In this document: positions 36,182 through 47,227 of the stretch, in pieces
How positions within the stretch are numbered: the first letter of the stretch is position 1
Layout of the letters: each line of letters starts with the position of its first letter
DNA from: Blumeriella jaapii
Lineage: Eukaryota; Ascomycota; Leotiomycetes; Helotiales; Drepanopezizaceae
Direction of reading: 5' to 3'
Length of the DNA stretch: 64,000 bases
Assembly (NCBI GenBank): GCA_009599575.1
Contig: VWND01000003.1
Span: forward strand, 1,440,001-1,504,000
Position numbers and translations under genes: made by a program
The notes under the pieces: generated by a model
What the model saw: only the letters and a program-made list of their open reading frames with translations
Databases searched by the model: none
What the model was told of the DNA's origin: nothing

Positions 36182-36709
36182 TGGATGGATGGGTGGAAGG
36201 TACGAATATCGTCGAAGATGAGAGGCCTGGGTGTGAAGGTGAAGGTGGAAGGCGGGTGAAGATGGAGCACCACGGAGTTGTAGAAAAGTTGTGAAATTTC
36301 GATAGTCGTACAGAGGGAGGGGAGGTTCGACCTGGCCGAGTCAGGTGACCAGGTGCAGCTGCAGGAACAGGAAGGTCTTGTGACGGCTTTGGTGGGGCGA
36401 CGGAGGGGAACATCTAGACGCCGGGCTACTACGCTAGAGCCGAAAACGGGGGGGTGCAAGCGGGCTGGCCGGGGCGGGGCAACTATTGTTCCGTTGCGCT
36501 CGCCCGGTTCCAATCTCGAACTCTTGACAAATCCATGTCATGCATGCAATTCACGATCCTCGCGACTTGACTACCACAACGCCATTTCTCAGCAGCAAGT
36601 CGACCGACCACCAGTCTTGTCTGCTCCACAGAATTACGAAGACAAGACCGCGACACATCAGAGCGACCGGCCGAACCCCTCTCAGCACGCTCGATCACCA
36701 CACCAGAAG
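36182..36709. promoter_or_regulatory. Bidirectional promoter, Pin1/Ess1 and RPB9
   Basis: There are 528 bp between divergent start codons. The two genes act on the same machine (RNA polymerase II and its tail), so co-regulation from here is plausible but not shown by sequence. Confidence 0.45.
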
Positions 36710-37414
36710 ATGGCCTCTCCCGCCTCCAGCACCGGCTCCGAGCCCAAGAAGAACTTGGAACAGATCACTTTCCGGTTCTGCAGTGAATGGTGAGTTTCCC
36801 CTCCGGCGTCCATGCGCCACTGATGACGATGCTAACAGACGCATAGTTCTAACATGCTCTACCCCAAAGAAGACCCCGATACCCACCGTCTGCAGTTCGC
36901 CTGCCGCACCTGCCAGTTCTCCGAGGAAGCGACCTCCTCCTGTGTGTTTAGGAACATCCTCAACAACGCTGTTGGCGAGACCGCTGGTGTGACGCAGGAC
37001 GTAGGGTCGGATCCGACGGGGTGTCTCTCTCTGTTTGCTGTGCGGCGGGGTGGTCATGTGCGAGGGAAGGACGGTCGAAGCAGCAGCAGCAGCAGCAGAG
37101 GAAGAAGCAAGCGCTGCAGTGGATGAGAAGCAGTAGCGGCCGAGCAGACTGCGTGGTGGCGGAAGGAGTGACGTTCTGTTTCATTCAGGATTCCAGCGAC
37201 TTCTGCTAACTTGCGTCTCACTCTCTAGCTTCCCCGATCCAACAAGACCTGCCCGAAGTGCAAGACGGAGGACGCCGTGTTCTTTCAGTCCCAGCAAAGA
37301 TCTGCCGAGACGGGAATGGTATGCTGCCCTGAAGCTCGTGTTCGCCTTCAAGACTAACGGCACGCAAAGAAACTCTTTTACGTGTGCTGCGGTTGTGGTC
37401 ACATTTTCTCATAA
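36710..37414 (+). CDS. RPB9: RNA polymerase II subunit RPB9
   Basis: Small zinc-ribbon subunit of RNA polymerase II involved in start-site choice and fidelity. Exons are 36710-36789, 36847 to 37000 or 37018, 37229-37318 and 37370-37414 (122-128 aa). The N-terminal ribbon is [15 protein letters not shown] with FACRTC; the C-terminal ribbon is [20 protein letters not shown] and [10 protein letters not shown]. The donor of intron 2 is unclear. The conserved GSDPT before LPRSNKTC ends at 37018, but the next GT (37021) lies after extra G bases and is out of phase. The only nearby in-phase donor, GTAGGG at 37001, would drop six conserved residues. A G-run length error at 37018-37021 is a likely cause. 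The acceptor (GCTAAC branch, CTCTCTAG) is strong. Confidence 0.9.
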
Positions 37415-37634
37415 TGATACCCGGGGTTTGGATTGGTTGGGGTTGGGTGATGAAGTTTCGGCGTTGGGGCATCTACATTCTACGTAGACAAAATGCGCGG
37501 ATATGGAGTTGGCTAAGTCTCCGACAGCGAGGCGAGGAGTTAGCTGGGGGGAGGTAGCATGCTGCATCTGAAATCAAGACTGGATGTGTGAACAACGCCA
37601 TCCCAATGCTCTATGTGACATTGATACAGTATTC

Positions 37635-38212
37635 CTACAAGTGCATCGGGGCCAACGACAGGATCTTGGACCACTTCATCTTTCTCAATTCTACACCGAC
37701 GACACCTATTCTCCATCAGTCGCTTGCGAGGTAGCATAGCTGCCGAGCGGTAACGTATAACTCACCGTTCAATCTTGTTCCGATCGGCTCCCCGGCCTTG
37801 TTGATCAACACGCAAGCATTGTCGTCGAACTTCACCACACTCCCATCCGGCCTCTGCAGCTTCTTCGCCGTGCGGACCACCACCGCATGTCTGATATCTC
37901 CTCGGCGCACCTTGTTCGCTGCTGATGTCGAGACGCTTGCTCCAGGTCCCGACTCGGAGAAGTTTCGCTGCTTCTGCACCACCACAATGACGCGATCACC
38001 TAGTCACTCTATCAGCCCTGATTCCGTGTCGCCGGAGAGGATCCAGACGGACCGATCTTTGCGTGGCGCTTCATTCGCATCACCTTGACACATTCGACGA
38101 TCGCGGCCCCCGAATTGTCGATGCAGTTCATCATCGTCTGAGAGGGCTGTTAGCCGTGGAAATCGGGGTGGGAGCACCGGCTGGCTGAATGGTCTACCTT
38201 GAGTTGGATCAT
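37635..38212 (-). CDS. MRPL38: Mitochondrial large-subunit ribosomal protein uL14m
   Basis: Mitoribosomal protein at the subunit interface (bacterial L14 family; yeast Mrpl38). Exons are 38212-38198, 38137-38053, 37999-37766 and 37705-37635 (134 aa). All four junctions agree with the L14 fold: [75 protein letters not shown], ending [11 protein letters not shown]. No long N-terminal presequence is present, which is usual for this protein. It is divergent from SET9 across 621 bp and convergent with RPB9. Confidence 0.95.
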
Positions 38213-38833
38213 CGTGAGATCATGCCACAGCGGCAGGGCGTGTGCGAAGTGCGACCTGCTTGATATCGACCTCGAGCTTTTAATATGGAGGTCGATGCGA
38301 CCAAAATCCCGGCAGACACGCGATTAATGTTAGCGCGGTCGGGGATGTGCGGAGTGGAAAGCCGCATCTGCTCGCTCTTTTGGTGCTTCATGTTTCTTGA
38401 CGTCGAAATCCTCGTTTACCCTTTGTTTGTAAATACTTCCACCAGGCCTTGACTGGATCTGGTACTTCCAAACTTCTAATTCATCATCCTACTTTTCTTC
38501 TCCCTTAATTTTTGACTGTACAAACGTTCGGTGCGTCTCTCTCTATGCACTTGCCAGCAATCCCTTGACTCCACCGAGAGACTACAATCACCACCACAAC
38601 AGCAGTAGAAAGCGAAAGCGTGAGGCTACCTACGCCCCCATAGCCGACCTGAACTCCTTGATTTTGCTGTGCTACGCATGCATTTCTTCACAGGCATCAA
38701 AGCCCCTTCACCTTCTCCTGTCTCTCCTTCTCCCGCATTCCAACAACACCTCGACACCCGCGGCAACTGTCAGCACCAACCAACACATTCTTGATCGTCG
38801 CATACACCTGTACACCACAGATCCGGCGTCGCA
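38213..38833. promoter_or_regulatory. Bidirectional promoter, uL14m and SET9
   Basis: There are 621 bp between divergent start codons, including CT- and CA-rich leader sequence ahead of SET9 (38560-38800). No coding signal was trusted. Confidence 0.45.
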
Positions 38834-41002
38834 ATGCCTCCCCGGATTGTACCGCCGAAGAAACCACGTCTGACCCTTGCGCAATTGACCGCCTACGACG
38901 ATGTGGTTACCGATGCTCTCGTAGACCATGTACGTCCCTCCCTTTCCCTCCCGAGACTCACGTTCTGATACATGTAGGTGTACTACTGGACTGTCATTCG
39001 CAAGAACAAGAAAGCCTACCACTCGTCCCGAGGAGTCACGGAGGAAGCTGTTACTTCCATTCTCCGAAAGCGAGTGATTGTCGAGAAGGATGCTGTGAAA
39101 GCCGAGGCAGAGCTGCTCGAGTTGCCCGCCCTGAAGAAGTTCTCCCAGAAGCTAAGGACGGACAAGGAGAAGGACGACTTTCGCAGACATCTGCGCAGGT
39201 ATGTCAACATCTACCTGCCGGATTGTCCGTTCGAGGTTTCCAGTACCAACCGGTACACAATTGTTACGCAAGAGGCGGCGGTGACAGCGCGACGCTACAT
39301 CAAGAAAGGAGAGGTAGTCAAATATCTCTGTGGCATCCAAGTGATCATGACCGAAGAGGAGGAGGAAATGATCAAGTCCAGTCGAAGAGATTTCAGTATT
39401 GTGGTATCGAGTCGGAATCGGACGGCATCTCTCTTCCTCGGTCCGGCACGATTTGCGAACCACGACTGCGGAGCGAATGCTCGGCTCATGACAGCTGGGG
39501 CTGCTGGAATGGAAATCATTGCGGTAACTGATATTGAAATTGGAGATGAGATCACTGTATCCTACGGTATGTCCACCTTGTAGCTGGAATACATTGGCAG
39601 TTTGTTGACCGTAGGAAGGCGAGAACTATTTTGGAGAGGATAATTGCGAGTGTCTGTGCCAGACGTGCGAGAACCTTGGTCTAAATGGGTGGGCGGATGG
39701 CGAGGCAGAGCGCGAAAATGGGGATGAAGACAAAACCGTCCAACCGTCGATTGAGGAGGAGACCGCAGGAGGTATCGGCTCTTACTCACTGCGTCGTCGC
39801 AGAGACAGACGAGATTCAACAGAATCCTCGAGAGACGATTCACCGACTCCCGAGATTAACATCCGACCACGTGTCAAGGACCTGAAAGCAACACCCAGAA
39901 CCCTGTCTCGGTTCAAAAATTTGGAGTCTCCAGTTGGAACGAAGTCGCCATCGATTGAGCCTAGCGTGTCCCCACTGAAGCGAACGAGAGAAGAAGATGC
40001 GACCCCTTCGCCATCTCGGGCAGCTAAAAAGCCGAGAGACGAGCGTATCACAAAGACGAATCAGGCTTCAATACTGAGTCTTTCTACCTGTGTCAGCACG
40101 GAAACATCCCGAGTTCCCTCCCCGGTCCACTCGAGAAGTGGTAGCTCTTCCGGATCCGGAACCGATAACCAGACCAGTACAGATGCAACCTCTGTGGATG
40201 AAGAAGCGATTGTCGTGGGTGCGCGGGAGGATGCGCAGGAGCCAATCATCAGTCCAGCTGTCTCAAGACTGCGGAGAACTCCCAGAAGGAGGCAAGTTCA
40301 GCCTCTGGAGCAAGCGAAGAAGGGCAAATCTATTCTTGTCAGCGACACTACCAGCGCAAACACCCGGTTCTCCAGGACGACAACGCGTCCGTGAACAGCT
40401 CTGTTCTATCTGAACTGTCGGATCGCCTCTTTGATGGAGAAGAATCGTTTGATATTGCGATGTCCAAGGCAGCAGATGAGGCCAATGCTAACACCGCGTC
40501 CAAGAAGCGTAAGAGAGGAAAAGCACGGAAGAGCAAGAGCGAAGAACCAACCACCGATGCAGACCACGCACCTCCAGTCCGAGTCCGTGGCGATTACGTC
40601 CTAACATCTCGTCTCCTCGCCGAGTCAACCTGGGCTTGGATCACCTGCAAGATCTGCGAAGAGTCATTCGTGCAGCAAAACAGCTACATCACACGCTCTT
40701 CTTGCCCGAGATGCGAGCGCCATAGCAAGCTTTATGGGTACATGTGGCCCAAGACCGACAAGGAAGGAAAGCACGACACCGAGGAACGTGTTCTAGATCA
40801 TCGCACAGTTCATCGCTTTATCAAGCCTCAGGAGGAGAAGGCGATTCGCAAGCGCAACTACGGTTTGGAGATGAGTGAGAGCCGGGCGCTGTCGACCTCG
40901 AGAGATGTAAGCGAGATAGCGTCGCAGGGAAGCAACAAGGAGAATGCGAGCGTCAAGCCAACGAAGAAGCCGCAGAAGAAGAGGGCGAGATATACCATGT
41001 AA
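38834..41002 (+). CDS. SET9: Histone H4-K20 methyltransferase SET9/KMT5 (one-base frame break)
   Basis: Chromatin enzyme of the Suv4-20/SET9 group. Exons are 38834-38929, 38978-39566 and 39619-41002. The SET core spans about residues 120-235 with [23 protein letters not shown] and ITVSYG; the post-SET cysteines follow in exon 3 (NCECLCQTC). A long Ser/Arg-rich middle leads to a conserved C-terminal zinc-ribbon-like part ([34 protein letters not shown]). The frame changes near 40360-40380. One missing C in the CCC of AACACCCGG would join SANT to [13 protein letters not shown] and give 689 aa. A 38-nt GTCAGC...CCAG intron would also restore frame but is implausibly short. The acceptor of intron 2 is AAG. 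Confidence 0.92.
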
Positions 41003-41067
41003 GAACCAGAGCTTTGGGGCATCCGATTTGACATTTTTGAGCGAGCATATATCTGGAGGGTGGTGTT

Positions 41068-41075
41068 GGGGGGGT

Positions 41076-41108
<33 letters not shown>
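41068..41108. repeat. Poly-G tract of 33 bases with a preceding G7
   Basis: A run of seven G (41068-41074), one T, then 33 consecutive G (41076-41108) lies about 65 bp after the SET9 stop codon. It could fold as a G-quadruplex and is also a place where the assembly length may be wrong. Confidence 0.9.
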
Positions 41109-41110
<2 letters not shown>

Positions 41111-42586
41111 AAGGGAGGCGCCTTAGCTGGATCCGGCTCTGTATCCGCGTGGAACAGCAGCTTATGTACCAACGTGTTGTGCAAACATGGGAGATGCCGT
41201 TCATCTGAATCTACCAGAGAGATTAGGGGTAACGGTCGGTGTACAACAGGTTAGTAGATAGTTGACTGAACAGTAACTAACTAGCGTTGTTACTGGCTGG
41301 CAGCTTTGAAATGGACAACCTTGGTCCAAGAAGAGCTCGATCAGTCCCTGTGACCCCGTCTGATCCCGCAATTGAATTTACTGAAAAGGCGTGTCCGGCG
41401 TAGTCATAATCATTACTCCTGCAGGCTATGTAGTCAAGATCGAATGTTTTTGTACTTGACTAAGGTACGCTGCGTTTTTTAGCGGCGGTGAGATGTTGGC
41501 TGCTCTCCTGCTCGTGCAAGGACTCCGTAGATCAACAATAGCAAGCAACTTCACGGCGCTGTGCTTCTCATGCATATACAAGCAGCCAATCACAGCTATC
41601 ACCAACAGAAAGGATCTGTGACCAATGATCAGTCTTCTCTTTCGCATGAACTTTCATTTCAACTTTCAATTTGAAATTTCCACCCCACCCTCACATCTCA
41701 AGAAACCCAAGATATGCGTATTAATGAAGCTTTTTTACAAATCGCAGATTTCACTTTGTTCAACACGTATTTACTTTGCAATCTTCGAAACGTTCAAAAG
41801 TCACTTCACGAACCCCATGGGGAAAAGGATCCCGCTTGTAAAAAAGACTCTTGAATAGCGGGCCTATTGGCCAAACATTTCTTCTACAGTGTGTAACTGC
41901 TTCTCGAAGGTCTCTTGTATAGAGAAAAACCCAGCTTGGCACGACCTATGCTCCACGGAAGGCTAAGGTAGCGGCGGCTCTGCCCCTTCTGACGTTGGGC
42001 AATTTTATCGTCGTTATCATCGTTGTTATCTTCCTGCCTCTTGTGGTTACTTCGGGAAGAGGGAGATAGCCTTCTCATCTGTCGGGACTTGTACAGCAAC
42101 TCTCTTGTCTCCCGGAAACAAGTTAACTACTACTAATCCACATTGGGATAACAAGATGGTGGTCGTGTGAGTATGATGCCCGACCAACAGGCCACAGCCG
42201 ATGCTACACTTTCGCGAAAACGTGTCTTTTCTACGACGAGTTGGTGTTTTGGGTGGTTTTTAGCTATCAGACTCGCGGCTTCTGGCTTGCGATTAGGGGA
42301 CAAGCTCATTCTCCGACGTGTGTTCGCTTTTTCACACCCACCACTCCTTCACGTTGTCCTCGCATCGCATTCGGATGCTAGCGGGGCTAGGACATGGCCA
42401 TGGCAAGACATGCCACGCATACTAGAATGGCGGGCAGGACTCGATTCCAAATTGGGCGCCGTAGACAGCAAGTCTCAACATACATAGGTTGATATGCCCA
42501 TGACCCAAGCGATTCTAGCCTGTCACCCAACGCCAGCTTTGGAACCCACGAGTGTACAACGCTCAAGCCGTAAGTCAGTCAGTCGT
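41109..42586. other. Intergenic region, no gene seen
   Basis: There are 1.5 kb between the convergent ends of SET9 and the GH16 gene. AT-rich sequence at 41640-41800 and a short GTT/GAT-rich stretch near 42000-42040 are visible. No domain-bearing ORF was found. Confidence 0.55.
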
Positions 42587-43513
42587 TCACATCGTCTTGC
42601 CCTCCGGCCCTCTCTGCCAATCATCCCCAAACTTGCCCCAACCGCCCGCAGGCTCCTCGTCCAACCTCAGCTCGTGCACGACAAAATCATAGTATCCGTC
42701 CCGCGGCAGCTGGCCGTTACACACGTTCCCGCCCATCGCCACATTCAGAATGACGTTCCACTCGCTCAAGCGCCTCGTGCCCTCGGGGACGCTCGCCTTC
42801 ATGACGACGCGGCCGTCGATGTACCACACCATGCGGCCGCCCCGGCCGTCCTCCGGCTGGTCCCAGGCAAAGGCCATGTGCACCGGGCGCCGGGCCATGT
42901 CGCGGATCGGCGTGTCGACGACGCGGTGCTTCCGGCTGTCCTCCGCGTTGAAGTGGCCCCAGTGCAGACACGAGTGGTTCACGCAGTCCCCGTTCCAGGA
43001 CTCGAAGATGTCGACCTCGCCGTCCGTCGGCCAGCTGAAGGGCGCCTGGGGCAGCAGCCAGAAGGCCGGCCAGACGCCCGCGGCGCACGGCGGGCTCAGC
43101 ACGCCCGTCAGGCTGCCGCGCTGCCGCGCGAGCTTCTGGTGCGAGACCAGCCGCGCCGACGTGTACTTGTTCTCCGCGCGCGCGCAGTCGACGATGCCGC
43201 GGATCACGAGCTTGCCGTCGGGCGTGAAGAAGGCGTTCGCCGCGTCGGCCGTGTAGTTCTGCGACTCGTTGTTCCCCCAGCCGTGGTCGCCCGTCTCCTG
43301 CTGGAAGACGTGCGAGATGGGCGTGCTGGGGCTGAAGGAGGCCTGCCAGTAGCTTTGGCCGCGCGGTTGGCCGGGTTTGGTGCCGTACGGGACGGGCGGA
43401 GCGCCGCTGGAGTATGCTAGTTGTTGTTGCTGCTGTTGGCGCATGTCGTTGAGCTCTTTGAACTTGGCTTTGCCCTTGTTGAGGAGGCCATCGAGACGGT
43501 CTTGGAAGGGCAT
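42587..43513 (-). CDS. Glycoside hydrolase family 16 protein without signal peptide
   Basis: Single-exon gene, 308 aa. The GH16 catalytic motif is DGEVDIFESWN, with Glu166 (nucleophile), Asp168 and Glu171 (acid/base) present, preceded by the conserved TGVLSPPCAAGVWPAFWLLP block. Related fungal enzymes cut beta-1,3(4)-glucans or act on lichenan-like polymers. The N-terminus has no secretion signal; instead it is a charged helix with a short Gln run (MRQQQQQQ) and a Pro-rich link. The enzyme may therefore be cytosolic or use a non-classical route, or a missed upstream exon could supply the signal. GC-rich codons are stronger than in neighbouring genes. Confidence 0.9.
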   Translation of the reverse strand: MPFQDRLDGLLNKGKAKFKELNDMRQQQQQQLAYSSGAPPVPYGTKPGQPRGQSYWQASFSPSTPISHVFQQETGDHGWGNNESQNYTADAANAFFTPDGKLVIRGIVDCARAENKYTSARLVSHQKLARQRGSLTGVLSPPCAAGVWPAFWLLPQAPFSWPTDGEVDIFESWNGDCVNHSCLHWGHFNAEDSRKHRVVDTPIRDMARRPVHMAFAWDQPEDGRGGRMVWYIDGRVVMKASVPEGTRRLSEWNVILNVAMGGNVCNGQLPRDGYYDFVVHELRLDEEPAGGWGKFGDDWQRGPEGKTM

Positions 43514-43974
43514 CTTGGGGTGTTGCGGTCAGTGTTGGGGATGTCGAGAGGTCGAGTTTGGGGTCAACTTGTTAAACGAACAACATGCACCCCCCTTCGA
43601 GCTTCCAAGCTCGCTCGCTTAATGTTTCTAGGCGAGGGGCACGCCCGTCGATGCTGAGCTCTGGAGACACAGTTTCTGATAGACCTTCTACATTTATTAT
43701 TGATTACACAGTACGTACTGTACAGTATACCGTACTGCCCAGAAAAGTAAGATTCGACTGCAGAGAGATCTACTGCAATGTTGTCGCGTCGATACTTTAG
43801 CGGTGTAGCGATGATCGACACACACCCGAACCTCACGTTCAACTATGAGCATTTACTATTTACATATATATCTATATATGTATATATGTATGTATGTATA
43901 TATGTATACATATATGTAGCATGTACCGTTGTGTTCTCTAGATACTTTACTCACATTGCGTTTCTCTTGGAGGT
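43514..43974. other. Short intergenic region with TA/TATG microsatellite
   Basis: This lies between the 5' end of the GH16 gene and the 3' end of bioDA. Pentamers at 43705-43730 and a TATATG/TATGTA tract at 43861-43918 are the only features. Confidence 0.6.
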
Positions 43975-46592
43975 TCAGAGAAGCTCTGCGGAAAGTTTTG
44001 CCTCGATGATCCCCAGCGTCTCACGCTTCGAGGTCTGGCTTGCCATCACGTACAGCACATTCCCAAGCACTCTGACGTGGACGTTGAAATCAGCAGAACC
44101 CTGGATGAGTTTCTTTTGGAGGCCCGTAGCGGCAGTCGAGTTGTACCCTAAGAAAACACAAAACGGTTAGCAATGGGCCTGTAGAGGGAGAACTTCTACG
44201 ACATGGGAGACTTACCAGCGTTCACATCCTGCAAGTTGATCGCAAGGACAGAGCCCAGCGCTATCACGCTCTCAACCTCTGGACTATGCGAGATCCGCTC
44301 CACGAAGCCCTTCGACCACGAGCTCCACACGTCGCTAGGCGCGTACACCGGCGCGCCATTTCCAGATCCCCCCCCTCGAGACATGGGGCCTTGCCAATCA
44401 TGCCTGAATGGCTGCCAGCTCTCCCCATGTTCCATCTCCAGCATCATATCCAGACTCACGTTAGCAACGTGACAGCCCACGGGATGCGCCGTATAGCTGT
44501 GCCCGTGCAACAACGCATCTCTCTTTTCCGTCCCCAGGAACGTCTGATAGATGCTCTCGCTGGCCACCGTCGTACACAGCGGTACAAGACCCCCAGTAAG
44601 CAGTTTCGCGTGCGCGGAGATGTCGGGATGGACTTGCAGGAAGGAGGCGGAGCTGAAGCGGCCGAGGCGGTAGAGGCCGGTGAAGACTTCGTCGAAGACG
44701 ACGGGGAGACCGGTCCAGGTGTTGGCGTCCTGGGTGGTGTGGGATTGGGGCGTGCCAAAGAGGTCGGCGCGGGAGCGGACGACTTCACGAGGGTGTGTTG
44801 GAATAGGGGGTCGCTAATGTCGTTAGCGAGATTCGCAACACGGCTGGCGGAGTGCTTTGTTTTGATTTGTAAACTTACGCGAACAGCATCCCACCAGCTC
44901 CAAGTATGACGGGCTACAGATTGATCAGCATCCCGAGATGTTAGTGGTGGCTAGTACAGTACTGCTTACCTCCATGATCAGAGCACCGAATTTCATGCCA
45001 TCCTCCTGCGCCAGGCCTTTCAGTGTTTCTTCGATGTACCCCGCGTACCTTCTGCCAGAATTCGAGTTCGAGCGAGCCTTGAGATCAAAGACCTCAGAAA
45101 GAGAACCAAACGTCTCTATCTCGCCGAGACTGTCCTCCATCCCCTCCGGCGGCTGAACACGCCACACACCTTTCACCATCTTCACCTGGGGAAAGTCCAG
45201 CCAATGCCCGCGTCCCTTGTACCAGTGCACTTTCTCGTTATAAATGCTCGGCTCCGAGCAGTCCATCGCACCTATGGTATCACCGTGATAGCTACCTTTC
45301 AAGCCAAGCACGCCTACAGAAGACTGGGCTTGGGGGTCTGACCAGCCGTAGCGAGCGCAGGAGGCCGTAAGCGCCATCTTCGTAGCGACTTCCATGCCAG
45401 TGCTGCCGTTGTCGGAGAAGAAGACCTTCGACATGCGGGGGTTGTTGAGGTTTCGGAGAAGGGATTGGCTGAGCTTGAGCGCTGGCTCGTGGACGGTGCC
45501 GGCGAACATGACGTGCCCATAACGACCTGCAGCATAGGATGCTGCGAGGGAGAGCTCGGGGCTGCCGTGTCCAAGACCTTGCGTCCACCAGCTGGCGCTG
45601 CCGTCGAAGGTCGGCGTCAGGATTTCCTCCTGGGCGGAGGAGGAGGGAGATGTGCTGTGTGTTTGGAAGAAGTCGCCGGAGGCGGAGTCGATGGTGGTTA
45701 TGGTTGTCGGAGAGACGTCTTTGTGTTGGGTGAAGGGATACCATATATTTTGATGGGCCTTACCGGACATAATTTCTAGAGACTCGATCCGGGCATTGTG
45801 CCTTTCGGCGAGGAGGGCGATGGTTTCGTCCACGATGTCAAGTGAGCTTGTTCTGGAATAGTACTCGGACATGAGCTCGAAGTCTTCGTCGGCTGTTTTC
45901 CCTGGCGAAGGTGGTGGCGGGAGCGCCAAAGAAAGCACGCCTTTCTTTGTGAAATACTCTCTGAGATAGTCATGGTTTTGATATTTGGACTCGTCAAATT
46001 GCAAGATGAGCTCCAAGTCATAGCCTCTCAAATGAAGTGACTCGAAGGCTGAGATGGACGCTGAGATCCCGCCCAATCGATGGTCTGCTACCAAACAGAC
46101 GGGCAGTCTTAACGGTCTGAATAGATCTGCTTGAGAGCTTCCGCTAGGCGTGGGAGAGTGAACGCCTCCTGCAGTTTCGACTAAAATCGTGCCAGATCCG
46201 GATTGGGCACATGATTTGATATGCTTCAGGACTCGCCCTTGAATCTCGGAATCCGGAAGGGGCTACTTTCATCATCAGTCGAGTTCCACTTCAAGGTTTG
46301 GAGACTTTACCTTGGCTTTACGTGCCGCAATGTGAGGGCTCACTGCTTCGTCGAACTGATAGAGGCAGTGTGTCTTTGTACCGGGGGAGAATCGCGCGAG
46401 ATGCCTATCGTCTGCTTCATCTAAAGGTCCTGTTGACACTGGCTTCAAGTACCACATCGATTCATTCGGAAATTTTTTTGCAAAGGCTCTGCAGAGGATG
46501 GTGGACATAATCGTCTTGCCTACATTGGTGTTTGCACCGTAGATTTGGTATGATCTCAAGGACCTCCAAAGGGAGGAGTTTTTGAGAGTCAT
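43975..46592 (-). CDS. bioDA: Bifunctional dethiobiotin synthetase / DAPA aminotransferase (frameshifted)
   Basis: Fusion enzyme of biotin synthesis: the N-terminal BioD part makes dethiobiotin from DAPA, the C-terminal BioA part makes DAPA from KAPA using PLP. Exons are 46592-46311, 46262-44970, 44913-44879, 44813-44216 and 44147-43975. The P-loop is GANTNVGKT at residues 19-27. The BioA part shows WYPFTQHKD, FFSDNGSTGMEVATKMA, GSYHGDTIGA, VVFDEVFTGLYRLGR and the PLP lysine region SAHAKLLTGGLVP. In exon 4 the frame breaks after DPLFQHTLVK (about 44783-44790); one missing base, as if GG became G in AAGTCGTC, would continue into VVRSRADLF and give 793 aa. A 59-nt GTGAAG...CCAG intron would also restore frame but would remove that conserved segment. 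Everything downstream is intact. Confidence 0.93.
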
Positions 46593-47227
46593 CTTGTGTA
46601 GTGATGACTGACGAATGTCAGCTAGCTGGTTTCCTTTGGCATAGTTGCTGGGACATCTCTAAAAACACAATCGGTGAATAGAGTCGCCAAGATACCTTTG
46701 CGAAAACCACGAAGCTTCTATCCAATCTGATTAGCAGAGGACTAGATATGAAGGTCCGTCCACCTCGCCCATCCGGCCCCGTTCGAGTTTTTCGAATTCT
46801 GGTAGCGAGAACGGCGAGGACCGCTACCGTACCATACCCCTCTGTTCGTGCCGAGCCGAGAAGACCGAGAAAACGAAGAGTGCGATTGGTCTTTTCTAAC
46901 TTCCTCTTATTATCCACCGCCAATACAGAGGGTTTGAGTTGGCACAGGCAATCCCCTGCTTCACTTATCGACGGGTGGTGCCCCTTATTGGTGGACCTGA
47001 CTCGCCCCCAACAGCAGTTTAGCAATTGTCAGCGGGCCACGAAACTGGACCCCTTCGTCGATCTCAGAGCCCCTCCTTAGCCTAAAGCATATCAAGTAAG
47101 TCGTCGAGTTCACCCCACCCCCACTACGGTAACGGTCGTTGGGCAGCTCTGGGGATTCCGCTGTCCGGTTCACAAACACTTCTCCTCGAGCGAGTCAAGC
47201 TGACCGGGCTCAAGTTACAAAACCACC
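46593..47227. promoter_or_regulatory. Bidirectional promoter of the biotin genes bioDA and bioB
   Basis: There are 635 bp between the divergent start codons. Both genes serve the last steps of biotin synthesis, so a shared control region is likely. No known regulator site was recognised. Confidence 0.5.

Noticed and set aside
44729..44788. 59-nt intron as the explanation of the bioDA frame change
   Set aside because: The proposed GTGAAG...CCAG intron would delete VVRSRADLF, a segment conserved in related BioDA proteins; a one-base indel is simpler. It is kept as the test that would refute the indel.
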